Shown here in pieces: positions 6,365-15,008 of a stretch of 25,064 nt of DNA. The notes under the pieces are model-generated. The model made no database searches. It saw only the letters and a program-made list of their open reading frames with translations, and had not been told where the DNA came from. Positions within the stretch are counted from its first letter, which is position 1; every line of letters begins with the position of its first letter. A program made the position numbers and the translations under genes. The DNA is from CAZRGV01 sp964599655 (GTDB lineage: Bacteria > Planctomycetota > Planctomycetia > Isosphaerales > Isosphaeraceae), in NCBI GenBank assembly GCA_964599655.1, contig CAZRGV010000094.1:1-25064 (forward strand), read 5' to 3'.

Positions 6365-7186
6365 CTAGCCGCGACGGAGATTCATCTCACGGAGCCGCTC
6401 GCCGGCTTCGCCGCGAACGAACTGTCGCACACGGATGTCGGGGAAATCTTCCATCTCGTGGGGCGGACCATCGTAGATGACCTGCGGCTCGTCGGGTTCG
6501 AGCCGCGACAATGGGTACAGCATGACAACGCGGTCGGCCACCTTGTAGACGGTTTTCATGTCGTGGGTGACGACGACGCCGGTTGTCTTCTTGGTGCGTT
6601 GGGTCTGGAGGATGAGCTCGTTGATCACATCGCTCATGATCGGGTCGAGACCGGTGGTCGGCTCGTCGTACAGCATGACCTCGGGATCGAGGGCCAGGGC
6701 TCTTGCCATGCCGACGCGTTTGCGCTGACCTCCGGAGAGCTCGGCGGGTTTCTTGTGCTCGAGCCCTGTGGGAAGACCCACCTCGTGAAGCCGATCGGCC
6801 ACGATCTTGGCGATGGTCTCTGGGTCGAACAGGTTGTGCTCTCGGAGTCCGAAGGCGACGTTGTCGAAAATCGTCAGGCTGTCGAACAGCGCGGCCATCT
6901 GAAAGAGAAACCCGAACCGGAGGCGGGTTCGGCTCAGCTCGTGCTCCGCGAGTTTCGAGAGGTCTCGCCCGTCGAACCGGACGATGCCGGACGTGGGGCG
7001 GAGCAGGGCGATCATGAGCTTCAGGAGCACGGTCTTGCCGCAACCACTTTCACCGATGACGCAGAGGGTCTGGCCTCGCGGCACCGACAGGTTCAGGTCG
7101 CGCAGGACCGTGTGCTGCCGAAACCGCATGCTCAGCCGCTCGAGCTCGATGACGGGTCCGTCTGAGGTCGCGGCGCTGGCGCTCAT
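6365..7186 (-). CDS. MlaF-family ABC transporter ATP-binding protein
   Basis: A 273-residue cytoplasmic ATPase that powers the Mla-type lipid transporter. Visible motifs are Walker A GESGCGKT (residues 45-52), the ABC signature LSGGQRKR (from 150), Walker B MLYDEP with Glu175, and the switch His in VVVTHDM (His208). LFQMAALFDSLTIFDNV is the Q-loop region typical of the MlaF subfamily. The ATG at 7186 overlaps the stop of the permease gene by four bases (ATGA), indicating translational coupling, so the in-frame extension to 7351 is not used. The MlaD-like gene lies downstream. Confidence 0.93.
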   Translation of the reverse strand: MSASAATSDGPVIELERLSMRFRQHTVLRDLNLSVPRGQTLCVIGESGCGKTVLLKLMIALLRPTSGIVRFDGRDLSKLAEHELSRTRLRFGFLFQMAALFDSLTIFDNVAFGLREHNLFDPETIAKIVADRLHEVGLPTGLEHKKPAELSGGQRKRVGMARALALDPEVMLYDEPTTGLDPIMSDVINELILQTQRTKKTTGVVVTHDMKTVYKVADRVVMLYPLSRLEPDEPQVIYDGPPHEMEDFPDIRVRQFVRGEAGERLREMNLRRG

Positions 7187-8022
7187 AGCAGCCCCGTCGT
7201 TGAGGGCCAGATGGAGTAGTACACCATGTTCCAGAGCCAGCCGATGGTGAAGTCGAGGGCGAGAATCGCGATGAACGAGTAAACGAACGCCTCGGTCGCG
7301 GCCCGCCCGACGCCTTCGGCTCCCGCCTTCGAGTGGAACCCTCGGTGGCAACTGATCAAGGCGATCGCCGCGCCGAAGAAGAAGCTTTTGAAAACCCCGG
7401 CAAACAGGTCGAGGCTGCCGACGTACTCCCGAGAATGAGCCCAGTAGTGGTAGGAATCGACCCCGAGCATCTGGGTGCTCACGACGGCCCCTCCGATGAC
7501 CCCCATGAAGTCGGCCATCAAGGTCAAGAGCGGGATCAAGAGCACACAGGCCAGGTAACGGGGAACCACCAGGTAGTAGACGGGGTTGGTTCCCAGGGCT
7601 TCGAGGGCGTCGATCTGCTCCGTGACGCGCATCGTGCCCAGCTCGGCGGCCATCGAGGACCCGACGCGACCGGCCAGCATCGTGGCCGCGAGGACCGGGC
7701 CAAGTTCCTTCACGAGGGAAATGTTGATCACCGAACCCAGCCGGGTCGCCATTCCCATCGCCGCGAACTGGCTATGGGCCTGAACCGCCAGGACCATCCC
7801 GATGAAGGTGCCGGTGATCGCCACGACCGGCACGCTCGAGACGCCGATGGCGTAGAAATTCGGCACCAGGACCGACCACCTCGGGCGCTTTCGAGCCAGC
7901 CAGGCGAGGGTTAAACCGGAAAACTGGGCCACGCCTCCAATGTCGGCCACCGTCTCGAAGACTTGCTCGCCGAGTCGATGGACGGGAGTCGTGCTCGGCG
8001 TGGTGGTGGAGGCAACCGCCAT
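7183..8022 (-). CDS. MlaE-family ABC transporter permease
   Basis: A 279-residue inner-membrane permease of the Mla-type lipid transport system. The family core is clear: GVSSVPVVAITGTFIGMVLAVQ, then LVKELGPVLAATMLAGRVGSSMAAELGTMRVTEQIDALEALG, then the membrane helices to WNMVYYSIWP. About five to six transmembrane segments are expected. GAGGAG lies 9 bases before the ATG. It is the first gene of an mlaE-mlaF-mlaD order, with the ATPase overlapping by four bases. Confidence 0.93.
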   Translation of the reverse strand: MAVASTTTPSTTPVHRLGEQVFETVADIGGVAQFSGLTLAWLARKRPRWSVLVPNFYAIGVSSVPVVAITGTFIGMVLAVQAHSQFAAMGMATRLGSVINISLVKELGPVLAATMLAGRVGSSMAAELGTMRVTEQIDALEALGTNPVYYLVVPRYLACVLLIPLLTLMADFMGVIGGAVVSTQMLGVDSYHYWAHSREYVGSLDLFAGVFKSFFFGAAIALISCHRGFHSKAGAEGVGRAATEAFVYSFIAILALDFTIGWLWNMVYYSIWPSTTGLL

Positions 8023-8307
8023 CGGGCGTTCCGCTCCTCTCTCAGGCCTGGTTCGTTTCGCGGTTTGGGGATCTTCGATTGCTCAGGGAGGGCCTGGAGA
8101 CTTGACGGCGGCGACCCGGAAGAAGTGTCCAAATCCCATCCCTGGGTATTTTTCTCATTCTCCGCGCTTTCCCGAAATAAGGCAAGGCCGACTCCCGCTC
8201 CCGAGGCCAGGCGAGGCGAGGCGAAGGAGCGATCCCGCCGGGGTGGAGTCCGGGAGCCACGCGTCGGCTCAAGGTCGACATCGATGTCGTTATCAAAATG
8301 AGTAAGA
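8023..8307. other. Noncoding region upstream of the mlaE-like gene
   Basis: I see no gene in this stretch. It holds a short run of GGCGA units (about 8209-8226). A TTGCCT box on the - strand near 8185 might be part of the promoter for the Mla genes, but its -10 partner (AGAATG) is poor. Confidence 0.4.
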
Positions 8308-8338
8308 CCCACGATGGACGATTTTCGTCCGTCGTGGG
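8308..8338. terminator. Hairpin terminator after the Gfo/Idh/MocA gene
   Basis: A 13-base stem (CCCACGATGGACG at 8308-8320, CGTCCGTCGTGGG at 8326-8338) has one G-T pair and a five-base ATTTT loop. Read on the - strand, it is followed by TCTTACTCATTTT, which is T-rich. It lies 42 bases after the stop of the oxidoreductase gene. Confidence 0.75.
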
Positions 8339-8380
8339 CCCTGCTCAGGCGTGTCGCGAGACGGATTCTCGCCGTGCCTC

Positions 8381-10009
8381 TCAGAGTGCCATCTCGAGGT
8401 CGCCCTCGGACCTGTCGGGCACCTCGTCACTCTTGAAGTCGAACCATTCGGGCTTGAAGTCGATCCGGCGCTTCTCTCGCATCGACAGGTTGCTGGTCAA
8501 CGCGATGATCGCATCGGCCAGGGCCACCTCACCACGGCAACGGGGCAGCAACTTCTCGTCGCCGACCTCGTAAATCCGGTCCGACTTGTTGTTGCGGATG
8601 CAGAAGGCGAAGTGCTCGAGTTCCTCGCGATAGCCACGGGACGGAGCATCGTCCGACATCGTGCCAGGCACGACGGCGCCGGTGGCTCCCGCCAGGCTGG
8701 GACTGGTCTCGAGGGTCGGCTTGCCCCCCTTGGTCTCCACCGTCACCGAGGTCGTGCGGGAACCGCCGCCACCCTTCCAGGTATTCCGGTCGATCTCCTT
8801 GTACAGCATCAGGTCTCGCTCGGACTCAACGATCATCGTGGCGCGAGAGCCGTAGACCATTTCGCCGTACTTCTCGAAGTCATTGGTGTTGATCGAGGAG
8901 TAGGTCACGACGACCCGGTCCTTCGCCTCGGGACCGCCCTTGCCGGGGAACTCGTAGGTGACGAAGACGTGGTCGTCGACCTCGCGACCGTCTTGGTAGA
9001 AGAACGTGCCGCCCATGCCCGTCACGGCCAGGGGGTGAACCTTGCCCAGGAAGATCGAGCACGCGTCGAGCTGGTGGCTGCCGAGCTCGGCCATCAGGCC
9101 GGCCCCGGTCTTGTCGTAGAGCCGCCACTGCACGAGCTGACGAGGGTCCTTGTACTGGTAGGACCACTCCTTGCCCTTGCTGTTCTTGAACCGGACCACG
9201 TGTTTGGTGACATCGATGCTGGCGTCCTCGGGTGGGATGCCCGGCTTCCAGCCGTCGAAGTAGACGATGTGGCCCTGATCGTCACGCTCGTAGACGGGGT
9301 TTCCGTTCGAGTCGTACATCAGGTTCCCGTCTTTGTCCTTTTTGATCCGCGGGCAGGCGTTGTTGCGATGCCAGAGGGCCCGGATGTGGCGGATCTCACC
9401 GAGGTGGCCGTTCTGGACCAGGTAGTTGGCGTTATCGTAGAGGGTCGAGTAATGCCGCTGGTGGCCGATGGCGAGGAACTTGTTGTTGTCGTGAGCCATG
9501 CGGCACATCGCCTTGCACTCGCCGATGGAGTGGGCCATGAGTTTTTCGCAGAAGACGTGCTTGCCCGCCTGAATGGCCTTCAGGGCGACCGGGGCGTGGA
9601 GCCAGAGCGGCAGGGCGATGACGACCATCTCGACGTCGGGATCGGCCAGCATGGTGTCGACGTCGGGATACATTCGCTTGGCGATTTCGTCCACGTCCGA
9701 CTTCGAGTAGCCCGGATGATTTCGAAACTCGTTGAGGGCTCGCTTCTGCTGCGAAGGTCGGATGTCGCAGACCCCGATATACTTGACGTACTCGGGGTTA
9801 CTGTCGTGAATCATGGCGCCGCAACCTTCGTTGCCGGTGCCGATGATGGCGGCTCGAACGGGACGATCGACGCCGCCGTAGCCGAAGTAGAAGGCCCCGG
9901 CGGCCGGAGCGACGGCCGCCGCCTTGAGGAAGTCTCGGCGTGTGATGCCCAGGACGTTATTGGCGTTTTCGCGGCCCAGGGCGCGCTGTTCGGGTGTCAA
10001 GGTTGTCAT
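8381..10009 (-). CDS. Tat-exported Gfo/Idh/MocA family oxidoreductase
   Basis: A 542-residue NAD(P)-dependent oxidoreductase, probably acting on a sugar or cyclitol outside the cytoplasm. A twin-arginine signal (ITRRDFLKAAA, Arg24-Arg25) precedes the Rossmann fold, whose dinucleotide motif is GTGNEG at 57-62. The family catalytic-region motif appears as EKLMAHS (Glu155-Lys156), with Leu where Pro is usual. The C-terminal half carries the second family domain, with an inserted lysine/asparagine-rich stretch near residues 220-250. At 542 residues it is longer than the usual 330-450, as is common for planctomycete members. The ATG at 10009 overlaps the stop of the DoxX gene by four bases, so the two are probably translated together. 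The exact substrate cannot be read from sequence. Confidence 0.9.
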   Translation of the reverse strand: MTTLTPEQRALGRENANNVLGITRRDFLKAAAVAPAAGAFYFGYGGVDRPVRAAIIGTGNEGCGAMIHDSNPEYVKYIGVCDIRPSQQKRALNEFRNHPGYSKSDVDEIAKRMYPDVDTMLADPDVEMVVIALPLWLHAPVALKAIQAGKHVFCEKLMAHSIGECKAMCRMAHDNNKFLAIGHQRHYSTLYDNANYLVQNGHLGEIRHIRALWHRNNACPRIKKDKDGNLMYDSNGNPVYERDDQGHIVYFDGWKPGIPPEDASIDVTKHVVRFKNSKGKEWSYQYKDPRQLVQWRLYDKTGAGLMAELGSHQLDACSIFLGKVHPLAVTGMGGTFFYQDGREVDDHVFVTYEFPGKGGPEAKDRVVVTYSSINTNDFEKYGEMVYGSRATMIVESERDLMLYKEIDRNTWKGGGGSRTTSVTVETKGGKPTLETSPSLAGATGAVVPGTMSDDAPSRGYREELEHFAFCIRNNKSDRIYEVGDEKLLPRCRGEVALADAIIALTSNLSMREKRRIDFKPEWFDFKSDEVPDRSEGDLEMAL

Positions 10010-11058
10010 CGGTCGCTCCGGGAAAGGGTGATGGGCGATCGGGGGTCGGCCGCGCCTCGAGGTCGGTCAGGATGGGAAACGGCGGGGTTGCTGCCGGGCG
10101 GTTCGGTCGCGGCCGGATGGCCGGACGCGCCTCGGCCGCGGCCGATCCAGCCAAACAACAGCGCGTCCAGGCCGATCCAGAGGCCGTTGGGTGTACTCGC
10201 CAGGACCAGGCATGCCAGCATTTCGATCAGATTCTTGTTGACGATCCAGTAGTGCCCCTCGGCCACCGGCGCGGGTGGGAGGCCCGGCCAGGGGGGCATG
10301 CTGAAGTAGACCATGCCGAGGAAGGCCGCTCCGCCGAGCGCCGCCAGGGGCGTCAGGAAGCCGAGCAACAGGCCGATGCCGATGAAGGTCAGTCCCCACT
10401 TCGTGGAAAGGTTGACCCAATCGAGGGTGGTCATCTCGTGCGGCAGATCGCCGTAGCGGGCTTGCTGCTCGTCGGTCACGAGCTTCATCCAGGAACCTTC
10501 CAGGGCCTCGGACCAGGCATCGATCGGCTCGGTCAGTTCGAGGCGGGTCTTGTTCAGGTCTTTGCGGTCCTTGTAGGCGCGTTCCTTCTCGAAGGCGAGG
10601 GCCTGGGGATCGCGTTCGATCTGGATGACGCGGTAGAGATCGGCATAGTATTTTTTGATCTTCTCCGCGTTCTCGAGATCAAGGAACCAGGCGTCGGCCG
10701 TCTTCGAGGCTTCGGCGAGCGATTCCTCCGCCTTCTCGCGCTGATCGGGCGTGAAGTGGTAGTGCTCGGCGATCCGGTCGAGTTTTTTGGCCCAGCCCGC
10801 CTTGAGACGGCCGGGCAAGCCCGACTCGTCCCGATCGAGCCGCGCCAGACCATTGACATCGGGGATCTGGCTGCGATACCACGACGCGAACGGACCAACG
10901 GCGCCGCGGAGGTAGCCCTCGGCCGAGAACGGTTTCTCGTCCGGCGGGTTGAGCTTCTCCAGCCCCTCGTTCAAGAAATGCCACCCAATCGCCGTGCGGA
11001 GAAGCACGAGGAACAGGGCGGCGAAAAAGCCGGGATAGTAGCGTCGCGAGGCGGCCAG
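10006..11058 (-). CDS. DoxX-family membrane protein with large internal insert, probable CTG start
   Basis: A 350-residue membrane protein. A first helix (RRYYPGFFAALFLVLLRTAIGWHFLNEG) and a C-terminal set (WGLTFIGIGLLLGFLTPLAALG, then NKNLIEMLACLVLA) match the DoxX family of small quinone- or redox-linked membrane proteins. Between them lie about 160 residues of charged helical sequence, so the protein is more than twice the family length. The first ATG/GTG in frame is GTG at 11007, but it falls inside the first membrane helix. The codon CTG at 11058 is preceded by AAAGGAG at 7-base spacing and restores the whole helix. There is no ATG, GTG or TTG between it and the in-frame stop upstream. 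It follows apbE by 53 bases and overlaps the oxidoreductase start. Confidence 0.82.
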   Translation of the reverse strand: MAASRRYYPGFFAALFLVLLRTAIGWHFLNEGLEKLNPPDEKPFSAEGYLRGAVGPFASWYRSQIPDVNGLARLDRDESGLPGRLKAGWAKKLDRIAEHYHFTPDQREKAEESLAEASKTADAWFLDLENAEKIKKYYADLYRVIQIERDPQALAFEKERAYKDRKDLNKTRLELTEPIDAWSEALEGSWMKLVTDEQQARYGDLPHEMTTLDWVNLSTKWGLTFIGIGLLLGFLTPLAALGGAAFLGMVYFSMPPWPGLPPAPVAEGHYWIVNKNLIEMLACLVLASTPNGLWIGLDALLFGWIGRGRGASGHPAATEPPGSNPAVSHPDRPRGAADPRSPITLSRSDR

Positions 11059-11065
11059 GGCTCCA

Positions 11066-11072
11066 CTCCTTT
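11066..11072 (-). promoter_or_regulatory. Ribosome binding site supporting a CTG start
   Basis: AAAGGAG on the - strand ends 7 bases before CTG at 11058-11056. No conventional start codon is available at a suitable distance, so this site decides the start of the DoxX gene. Confidence 0.55.
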
Positions 11073-11111
11073 CGACAAGGGCGAAACAGGGTCGAACTCA
11101 GGGCGAATCGT

Positions 11112-12227
11112 TCAGACCGGAGTTCGGGAATTCGTGAGCACGGGAATCGTGGGATCGGCCACGAAATCGGCGTCGTCGGCTCCCAGAGCAAGGACTCGGG
11201 GCGATCCGTCGGAGGCTCCTTCAAGAACGAACAACGCGGTCACGCCGGGATGGCGGGCGACGTACGCCGCCGTTTCTTCGGGACCCAGCAGGTAGAAGGC
11301 CGTCGAAAGGGCATCGGCCTCGGCGGCCGTCGGAGCGAGCACGGTCACGCTGGCCGGTCCCGAGGTCGCGGGCTGGCCGGTTCTTGGGTCGAGGATGTGC
11401 CCGAACACCTGACCATGGGCCTCGAACCGCTGGAACGACGCTCCGGAGGTTCCGAGGCCCCGATTGCGGATCTGAATCGTCCCCAGGGGCCGGGACGGAT
11501 CGAACGGGTTTCGCAACGCCACCTGCCAGCGGCCACCGAACCGGTCGGGCGGCGAGCCCAGCGCGTAGAGGCTGGACTGCCCGCCGTGCACGATCGTCGG
11601 CGTGGGCCACCAGTGCCGCCGAATGAGATCCACGGCGCGGTCGATGGCGTAACCCTTGCCGATGCTGCCGAGGTTGATGAAGATTCCCGGCCGATCGAAC
11701 GCCAAGGTCCGCGCCGTTCGGTCGATCCGCAGGTGATGCGAGCCAGTCCTGGCCCGAGCGTCGGCCAGTGCCTCGGGCTCGGGGACCCGTTTTGGACCGC
11801 GGAAAAAGCCCCAGGCCACGGAGAGCGCCCCCGCGGCGACGTCGTAGGCTCCTTGGGTCTCCCGATGAATCGCCAGGGCGCGCTCCAGCAAGGAGAACAG
11901 CCCCGCCTCGACCTTGACCGGCCCAAGATGCGCGGTGGCGTTCAGCCGGCTGAGCTCGGAGTCGTCCCGATAGACGGTGAGCTGGCTTTCGAGTTCGTCG
12001 ATCCGATCCAGGGCTCGCGTCGCCAGTTCGAGCGCGCCGGGCACGTGGGCCGGAAGCCGAACCTCGAAGTAGCTTCCCATGGCCGGGCGGCTCGCCTTGA
12101 GCAGGTCAAACCGGCCCGCGTTTGCCCCGGCTCGCAATGGGTCGGGCACGTTCGGGGCAGGGGCCTTGGTTTGGCCCAGGCCGCGAAACAATGCCCGGCG
12201 GTTGACGCGATGCCGGTGAGCCTTCAC
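11112..12227 (-). CDS. ApbE-family FAD:protein FMN transferase
   Basis: ApbE enzymes attach FMN covalently to Thr/Ser of partner flavoproteins, using FAD and Mg2+. Family motifs are present: AMGSYFEVRL near the N-terminus, ELSRLNATA, AYDVAAGALSVAWGF, INLGSIGKGYAIDRAVDLI, IVHGGQSSLYALG, HILDPRTGQPA and ADALSTAFYLLG. The protein is 371 residues from the GTG at 12227, which has GAGG six bases upstream and gives an N-terminus with VNRRALFRGLG, resembling a degenerate twin-arginine or lipoprotein-like leader. A longer frame from the ATG at 12347 adds 40 Pro/Gly/Arg-rich residues of no family similarity. It heads an apparent operon with the DoxX protein and the oxidoreductase; no obvious flavoprotein target is encoded here. 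Confidence 0.88.
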   Translation of the reverse strand: MKAHRHRVNRRALFRGLGQTKAPAPNVPDPLRAGANAGRFDLLKASRPAMGSYFEVRLPAHVPGALELATRALDRIDELESQLTVYRDDSELSRLNATAHLGPVKVEAGLFSLLERALAIHRETQGAYDVAAGALSVAWGFFRGPKRVPEPEALADARARTGSHHLRIDRTARTLAFDRPGIFINLGSIGKGYAIDRAVDLIRRHWWPTPTIVHGGQSSLYALGSPPDRFGGRWQVALRNPFDPSRPLGTIQIRNRGLGTSGASFQRFEAHGQVFGHILDPRTGQPATSGPASVTVLAPTAAEADALSTAFYLLGPEETAAYVARHPGVTALFVLEGASDGSPRVLALGADDADFVADPTIPVLTNSRTPV

Positions 12228-12353
12228 GCGACGCCTCGCAAACTGTGGTCCTCGGGACGGGGGATTCCCCGGACCTGGTTGATCGACGACGGAATGGGCC
12301 CGTCCACGGGCGGGGGAGGCCGGGCGCGCTCCGAGCGGGTTCGCCAATCATCC

Positions 12354-12381
12354 AGTATACCCGGCAACGCCGGCTGGGAAA
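12354..12381 (-). promoter_or_regulatory. Possible promoter of the apbE-doxX-oxidoreductase genes
   Basis: A good -10 box, TATACT (12359-12354), is preceded at 16 bases by a poor -35, TTTCCC (12381-12376). Transcription would begin near 12347, leaving a leader of about 120 bases before the preferred GTG start. Confidence 0.3.
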
Positions 12382-12497
12382 GGGTGTAACGCCATCAATC
12401 GCGAGGCCATCCCCACGTCCGAGGCTCGCATGTCCTAGGTTTTCCCCAGGAGAGCGGGTTCTGGCGGAAACCTTTTCAGGGTGGAGGGTCGAGACTG

Positions 12498-13986
12498 ATG
12501 CCGCTGCCGCGAGCGGCCCGGCCGGGCGTCCCGGACGTGGTCTTTGGAGTGGTCTTGCTCATGGGGCTTCTGGGAGGCCGATACGGCTTTCTCAACGATC
12601 CCGGCACCTTCTGGCATGTCCGGCTCGGTCGGGAGATCCTTCTTCGAGGCGATGTGCCGAGGGTCGACTTTTTGACCTATTCCCGAGCGCGAACCCCCTG
12701 GGTCGACCAGTCCTGGCTGTTTGACGTCGGTCTNNNNNNNNNNNNNNNNNNNNNNNNNNNNNNNNNNNTGGGGCTGGTCGGGCGCCGTGGCCGTCACGGC
12801 GCTGATCCTGGCCTGGATCTATCGTTCGCTGGCGCAATGGCTTGTGAAGGACGGCACGACGCCGCTGGTGGCCACGGTGGTCTCGATCCTCGCCGCCGGC
12901 ATCGGAACGATTCACTTCCTGACCCGCCCGCACCTCTTGACCTTTGCCTTCGTGCTCTGGACCTTGCGGGTTTGTCGGACCTATCACGAACAGGGCGGAT
13001 GGTCGATCTGGACGGTCCCGCTGATCGTCGCGCTCTGGGGGAACCTCCACGGCGGGTTCCTGGCGGGTCCACTGATCGTCGCGACCGCGGGACTCGGCGA
13101 GGCGATCTCGGGGCCATGGAACGCGACCCGGCGAGCCAGGATTCGGACCTACGTGGTCGTCTTCCTGCTCTCGCTCTTCTCACCCCTTCTCAATCCGTAT
13201 GGAATCGGGCTTTACCGGCATGTCGGCGAGCTCCTGGTCGGCAGCGGGGTAACCCAGTTGATCGACGAGTACAAACCGGCTCCGTTCGGGCAAGGCGAAG
13301 CCCGGGTGCTGGAGTGGGTGGTCCTCGGCCTGATCGCGTTGCCCGTTTTCTCTCGACGACGGCCCAGCCGTTACGACCTGTTGCAGGCCCTGGTTTGGCT
13401 CCATCTGGCACTGACCTCGATCCGACACGCGCCGCTGTTCGCCATGGCGGTCGCGCCGATGCTGTCACAACTGCTCGACGGCCTGCTCACGCCCGATCCC
13501 GAGGGTGTCGCCACCGAGCGGCAAGAGCCTGATTGGTCGCTCGTGCCCCTGGTCGCGAGCCTCACGCTGGCGGTCGCGGTGTCCTGCGGCGTTCGGCTGG
13601 GAGGGCACGACCCGAAGAAGTGGCCCTTGCAGGCCGTTCCGACACTCGATCGACAGCCTCTGGAGGCTCGACTCTTCCACGAACAGGACTGGGGCGGACT
13701 GATCGAAGCGCTCTGCCGCCCGACGCGGCAAGCCTATCTCGACGACCGCTTCGAACTCTGGGGCCGCGAGCCAATTCTCGAGTACGTCGGAGCCCTCGGC
13801 GGCGGACCCGACTGGGACACGCTCCAGGCCCGCCAGCGGTTTGGTCTGGTCTGGGTGAAACCCGATCGCGGCCTCGCGAAACGCCTTCGGAACGACCCGC
13901 AATGGCAGGTCGTTTACCAGGATTCGCTCTCGATCCTGTTCCGCCACAAGCCACGCGCCGCTTCAGGGCTTGCCGCGAACCAATAG
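12498..13986 (+). CDS. Multi-pass membrane protein, interrupted by a sequence gap
   Basis: The part before the gap (12498-12733) begins with a hydrophobic helix and the motif NDPGTFWHVRLGREIL, then FLTYSRARTPWVDQSWLFD. The part after the gap is in a different frame but is clearly the same protein: about eight hydrophobic segments (for example RIRTYVVVFLLSLFSPLLNPYG), then a soluble end (RLFHEQDWGGLIEAL, YLDDRFELWG, then VVYQDSLSILFRHKP). The order of a 'DP.T.WH...G..I' start, an 'APW..QSWL' box, many helices and a small C-terminal domain is shared by a widespread bacterial membrane family loosely resembling GT-C glycosyltransferases; catalytic function is not established. The frame change only reflects the unknown gap length. 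The + strand stop at 13984 is followed by a terminator. Confidence 0.75.
12734..12768. other. Assembly gap (run of N)
   Basis: There are 35 undetermined bases inside the membrane protein gene. The coding frames on the two sides differ, so the true missing length is not 35, or a base error lies nearby. Confidence 0.99.
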
Positions 13987-13995
13987 CCAAAACGG

Positions 13996-14027
13996 GCCCT
14001 CACCGAGCATCGGTTCTCGGTGAGGGC
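13996..14027. terminator. Bidirectional hairpin terminator
   Basis: A perfect 12-bp stem (GCCCTCACCGAG at 13996-14007, CTCGGTGAGGGC at 14016-14027) has an eight-base loop and is followed by TCATTT. It sits between the convergent ends of the membrane protein (13986) and ThuA (14061) genes. Confidence 0.75.
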
Positions 14028-14060
14028 TCATTTCGGGAATCCATTCGACGAAACCGGTGA

Positions 14061-14975
14061 TTACTTTCCGACGGCCTCGGCCAGTCGTGCTTCGTCGGCG
14101 GTCGGGAAGTTCTCGGGAATCGGGAGCGTGACCTTGCCGGTGGCGGCCCATTCGCAACCGCGCTTCATGATCGTCTGAAACCCGACGCACTGAATGGCCG
14201 AGCTCTCACCGCCGCCGACGTGGCCCAGCACGCAGGTCACGACCCGCCCCTTGCCGAAAGGAATCCACCAGACCATCGGCTCGTTGGTGCCGGTCCCTCG
14301 AGCCTCGGGCGACGAGTAGGCCGTCGCGAGGATGTGCATGTTTTTTGCCGGGCCGCGCTGGCCGTGATACAACTCGTCCTTGGGATGCATCCAGATTTTG
14401 GGCATTCCTTTCATGATTGGATGTTCTGGATCGCGAACCACGACTTTGTAGGCGTGTTGCGGGCCGTGCCCCGCGCCGGGGCCTTCTCCTTTGGGAGTGC
14501 GGACGACCTCGCCCTGGTCATTCACCGTAATCCGATCCCCGAAGGCGTTGTCTCGCCATCCAAGTCCGATCATGTCATTCCAGGCCGGCCAATCGGGGAA
14601 GGCGTTATTGGCGGCGTGAATCACCACGAGTCCACCGCCGGAGGCCACATACGTTTCGAGGGCCTGCTCGACCTCGTTCGGCCAGCGCTGGCCGTTGTAG
14701 TTGCTCAGGACGACATCGTACTTCGAGAACTCGGGTCGAAACGCGTTCCAATCCGACTTCGGAGCCCCTTTGGGCGGGGTCGTGGCGACATCGACGGTGA
14801 ACCGGCCCGAGTCCTCGAGCGCAGCCTTCATCGGCGGGGTCATCGCCTTCCAGTCGTGGTTGTTCTGACCGTCGATGATCAAGACCTTGAGTGTCTCGGC
14901 GGCCGTTGAGGGGCCGGCAAGGGCAAGAAAGGTCAGGATTCCCAGGCCCATGAACTGTCTGCGATTGTTCATCAT
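14061..14975 (-). CDS. ThuA-domain protein, exported
   Basis: A 304-residue protein with a signal peptide (QFMGLGILTFLALAGPSTAA, residues 7-26) and one ThuA-like domain, a class I glutamine-amidotransferase-type fold linked to sugar (trehalose, glucoside) use. Visible family segments are LKVLIIDGQNNHDWKAMTPPM, YDVVLSNYNGQRWP, VASGGGLVVIHAANNAFPDWPAW, DPEHPIMKGMPKIWMHPKDELYH and GKGRVVTCVLGHVGGGESSAIQCVGFQTIMKRG. The enzymatic role of ThuA proteins is not firmly known; 3-keto-glycoside metabolism is one proposal. It begins 33 bases after the tricorn-type protease gene and is probably cotranscribed with it. Either of two adjacent ATG codons could be the start. Confidence 0.9.
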   Translation of the reverse strand: MMNNRRQFMGLGILTFLALAGPSTAAETLKVLIIDGQNNHDWKAMTPPMKAALEDSGRFTVDVATTPPKGAPKSDWNAFRPEFSKYDVVLSNYNGQRWPNEVEQALETYVASGGGLVVIHAANNAFPDWPAWNDMIGLGWRDNAFGDRITVNDQGEVVRTPKGEGPGAGHGPQHAYKVVVRDPEHPIMKGMPKIWMHPKDELYHGQRGPAKNMHILATAYSSPEARGTGTNEPMVWWIPFGKGRVVTCVLGHVGGGESSAIQCVGFQTIMKRGCEWAATGKVTLPIPENFPTADEARLAEAVGK

Positions 14976-15008
14976 GTCGTTGTCCCTGGATGGAAGGAGT
15001 CAAGCGAG

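Noticed and set aside
8209..8226. GGCGA units as a tandem repeat or CRISPR-like array
   Set aside because: Only about three short units are present with no spacers; this is simple GC-rich low-complexity sequence.
8351..10252. A 633-codon open frame on the + strand
   Set aside because: It is the antisense of the Gfo/Idh/MocA gene, whose protein has clear family motifs. Long antisense frames are expected in GC-rich DNA. The same applies to the long antisense frames at 5103-6266, 11250-12389, 16044-17231 and 22092-23702.
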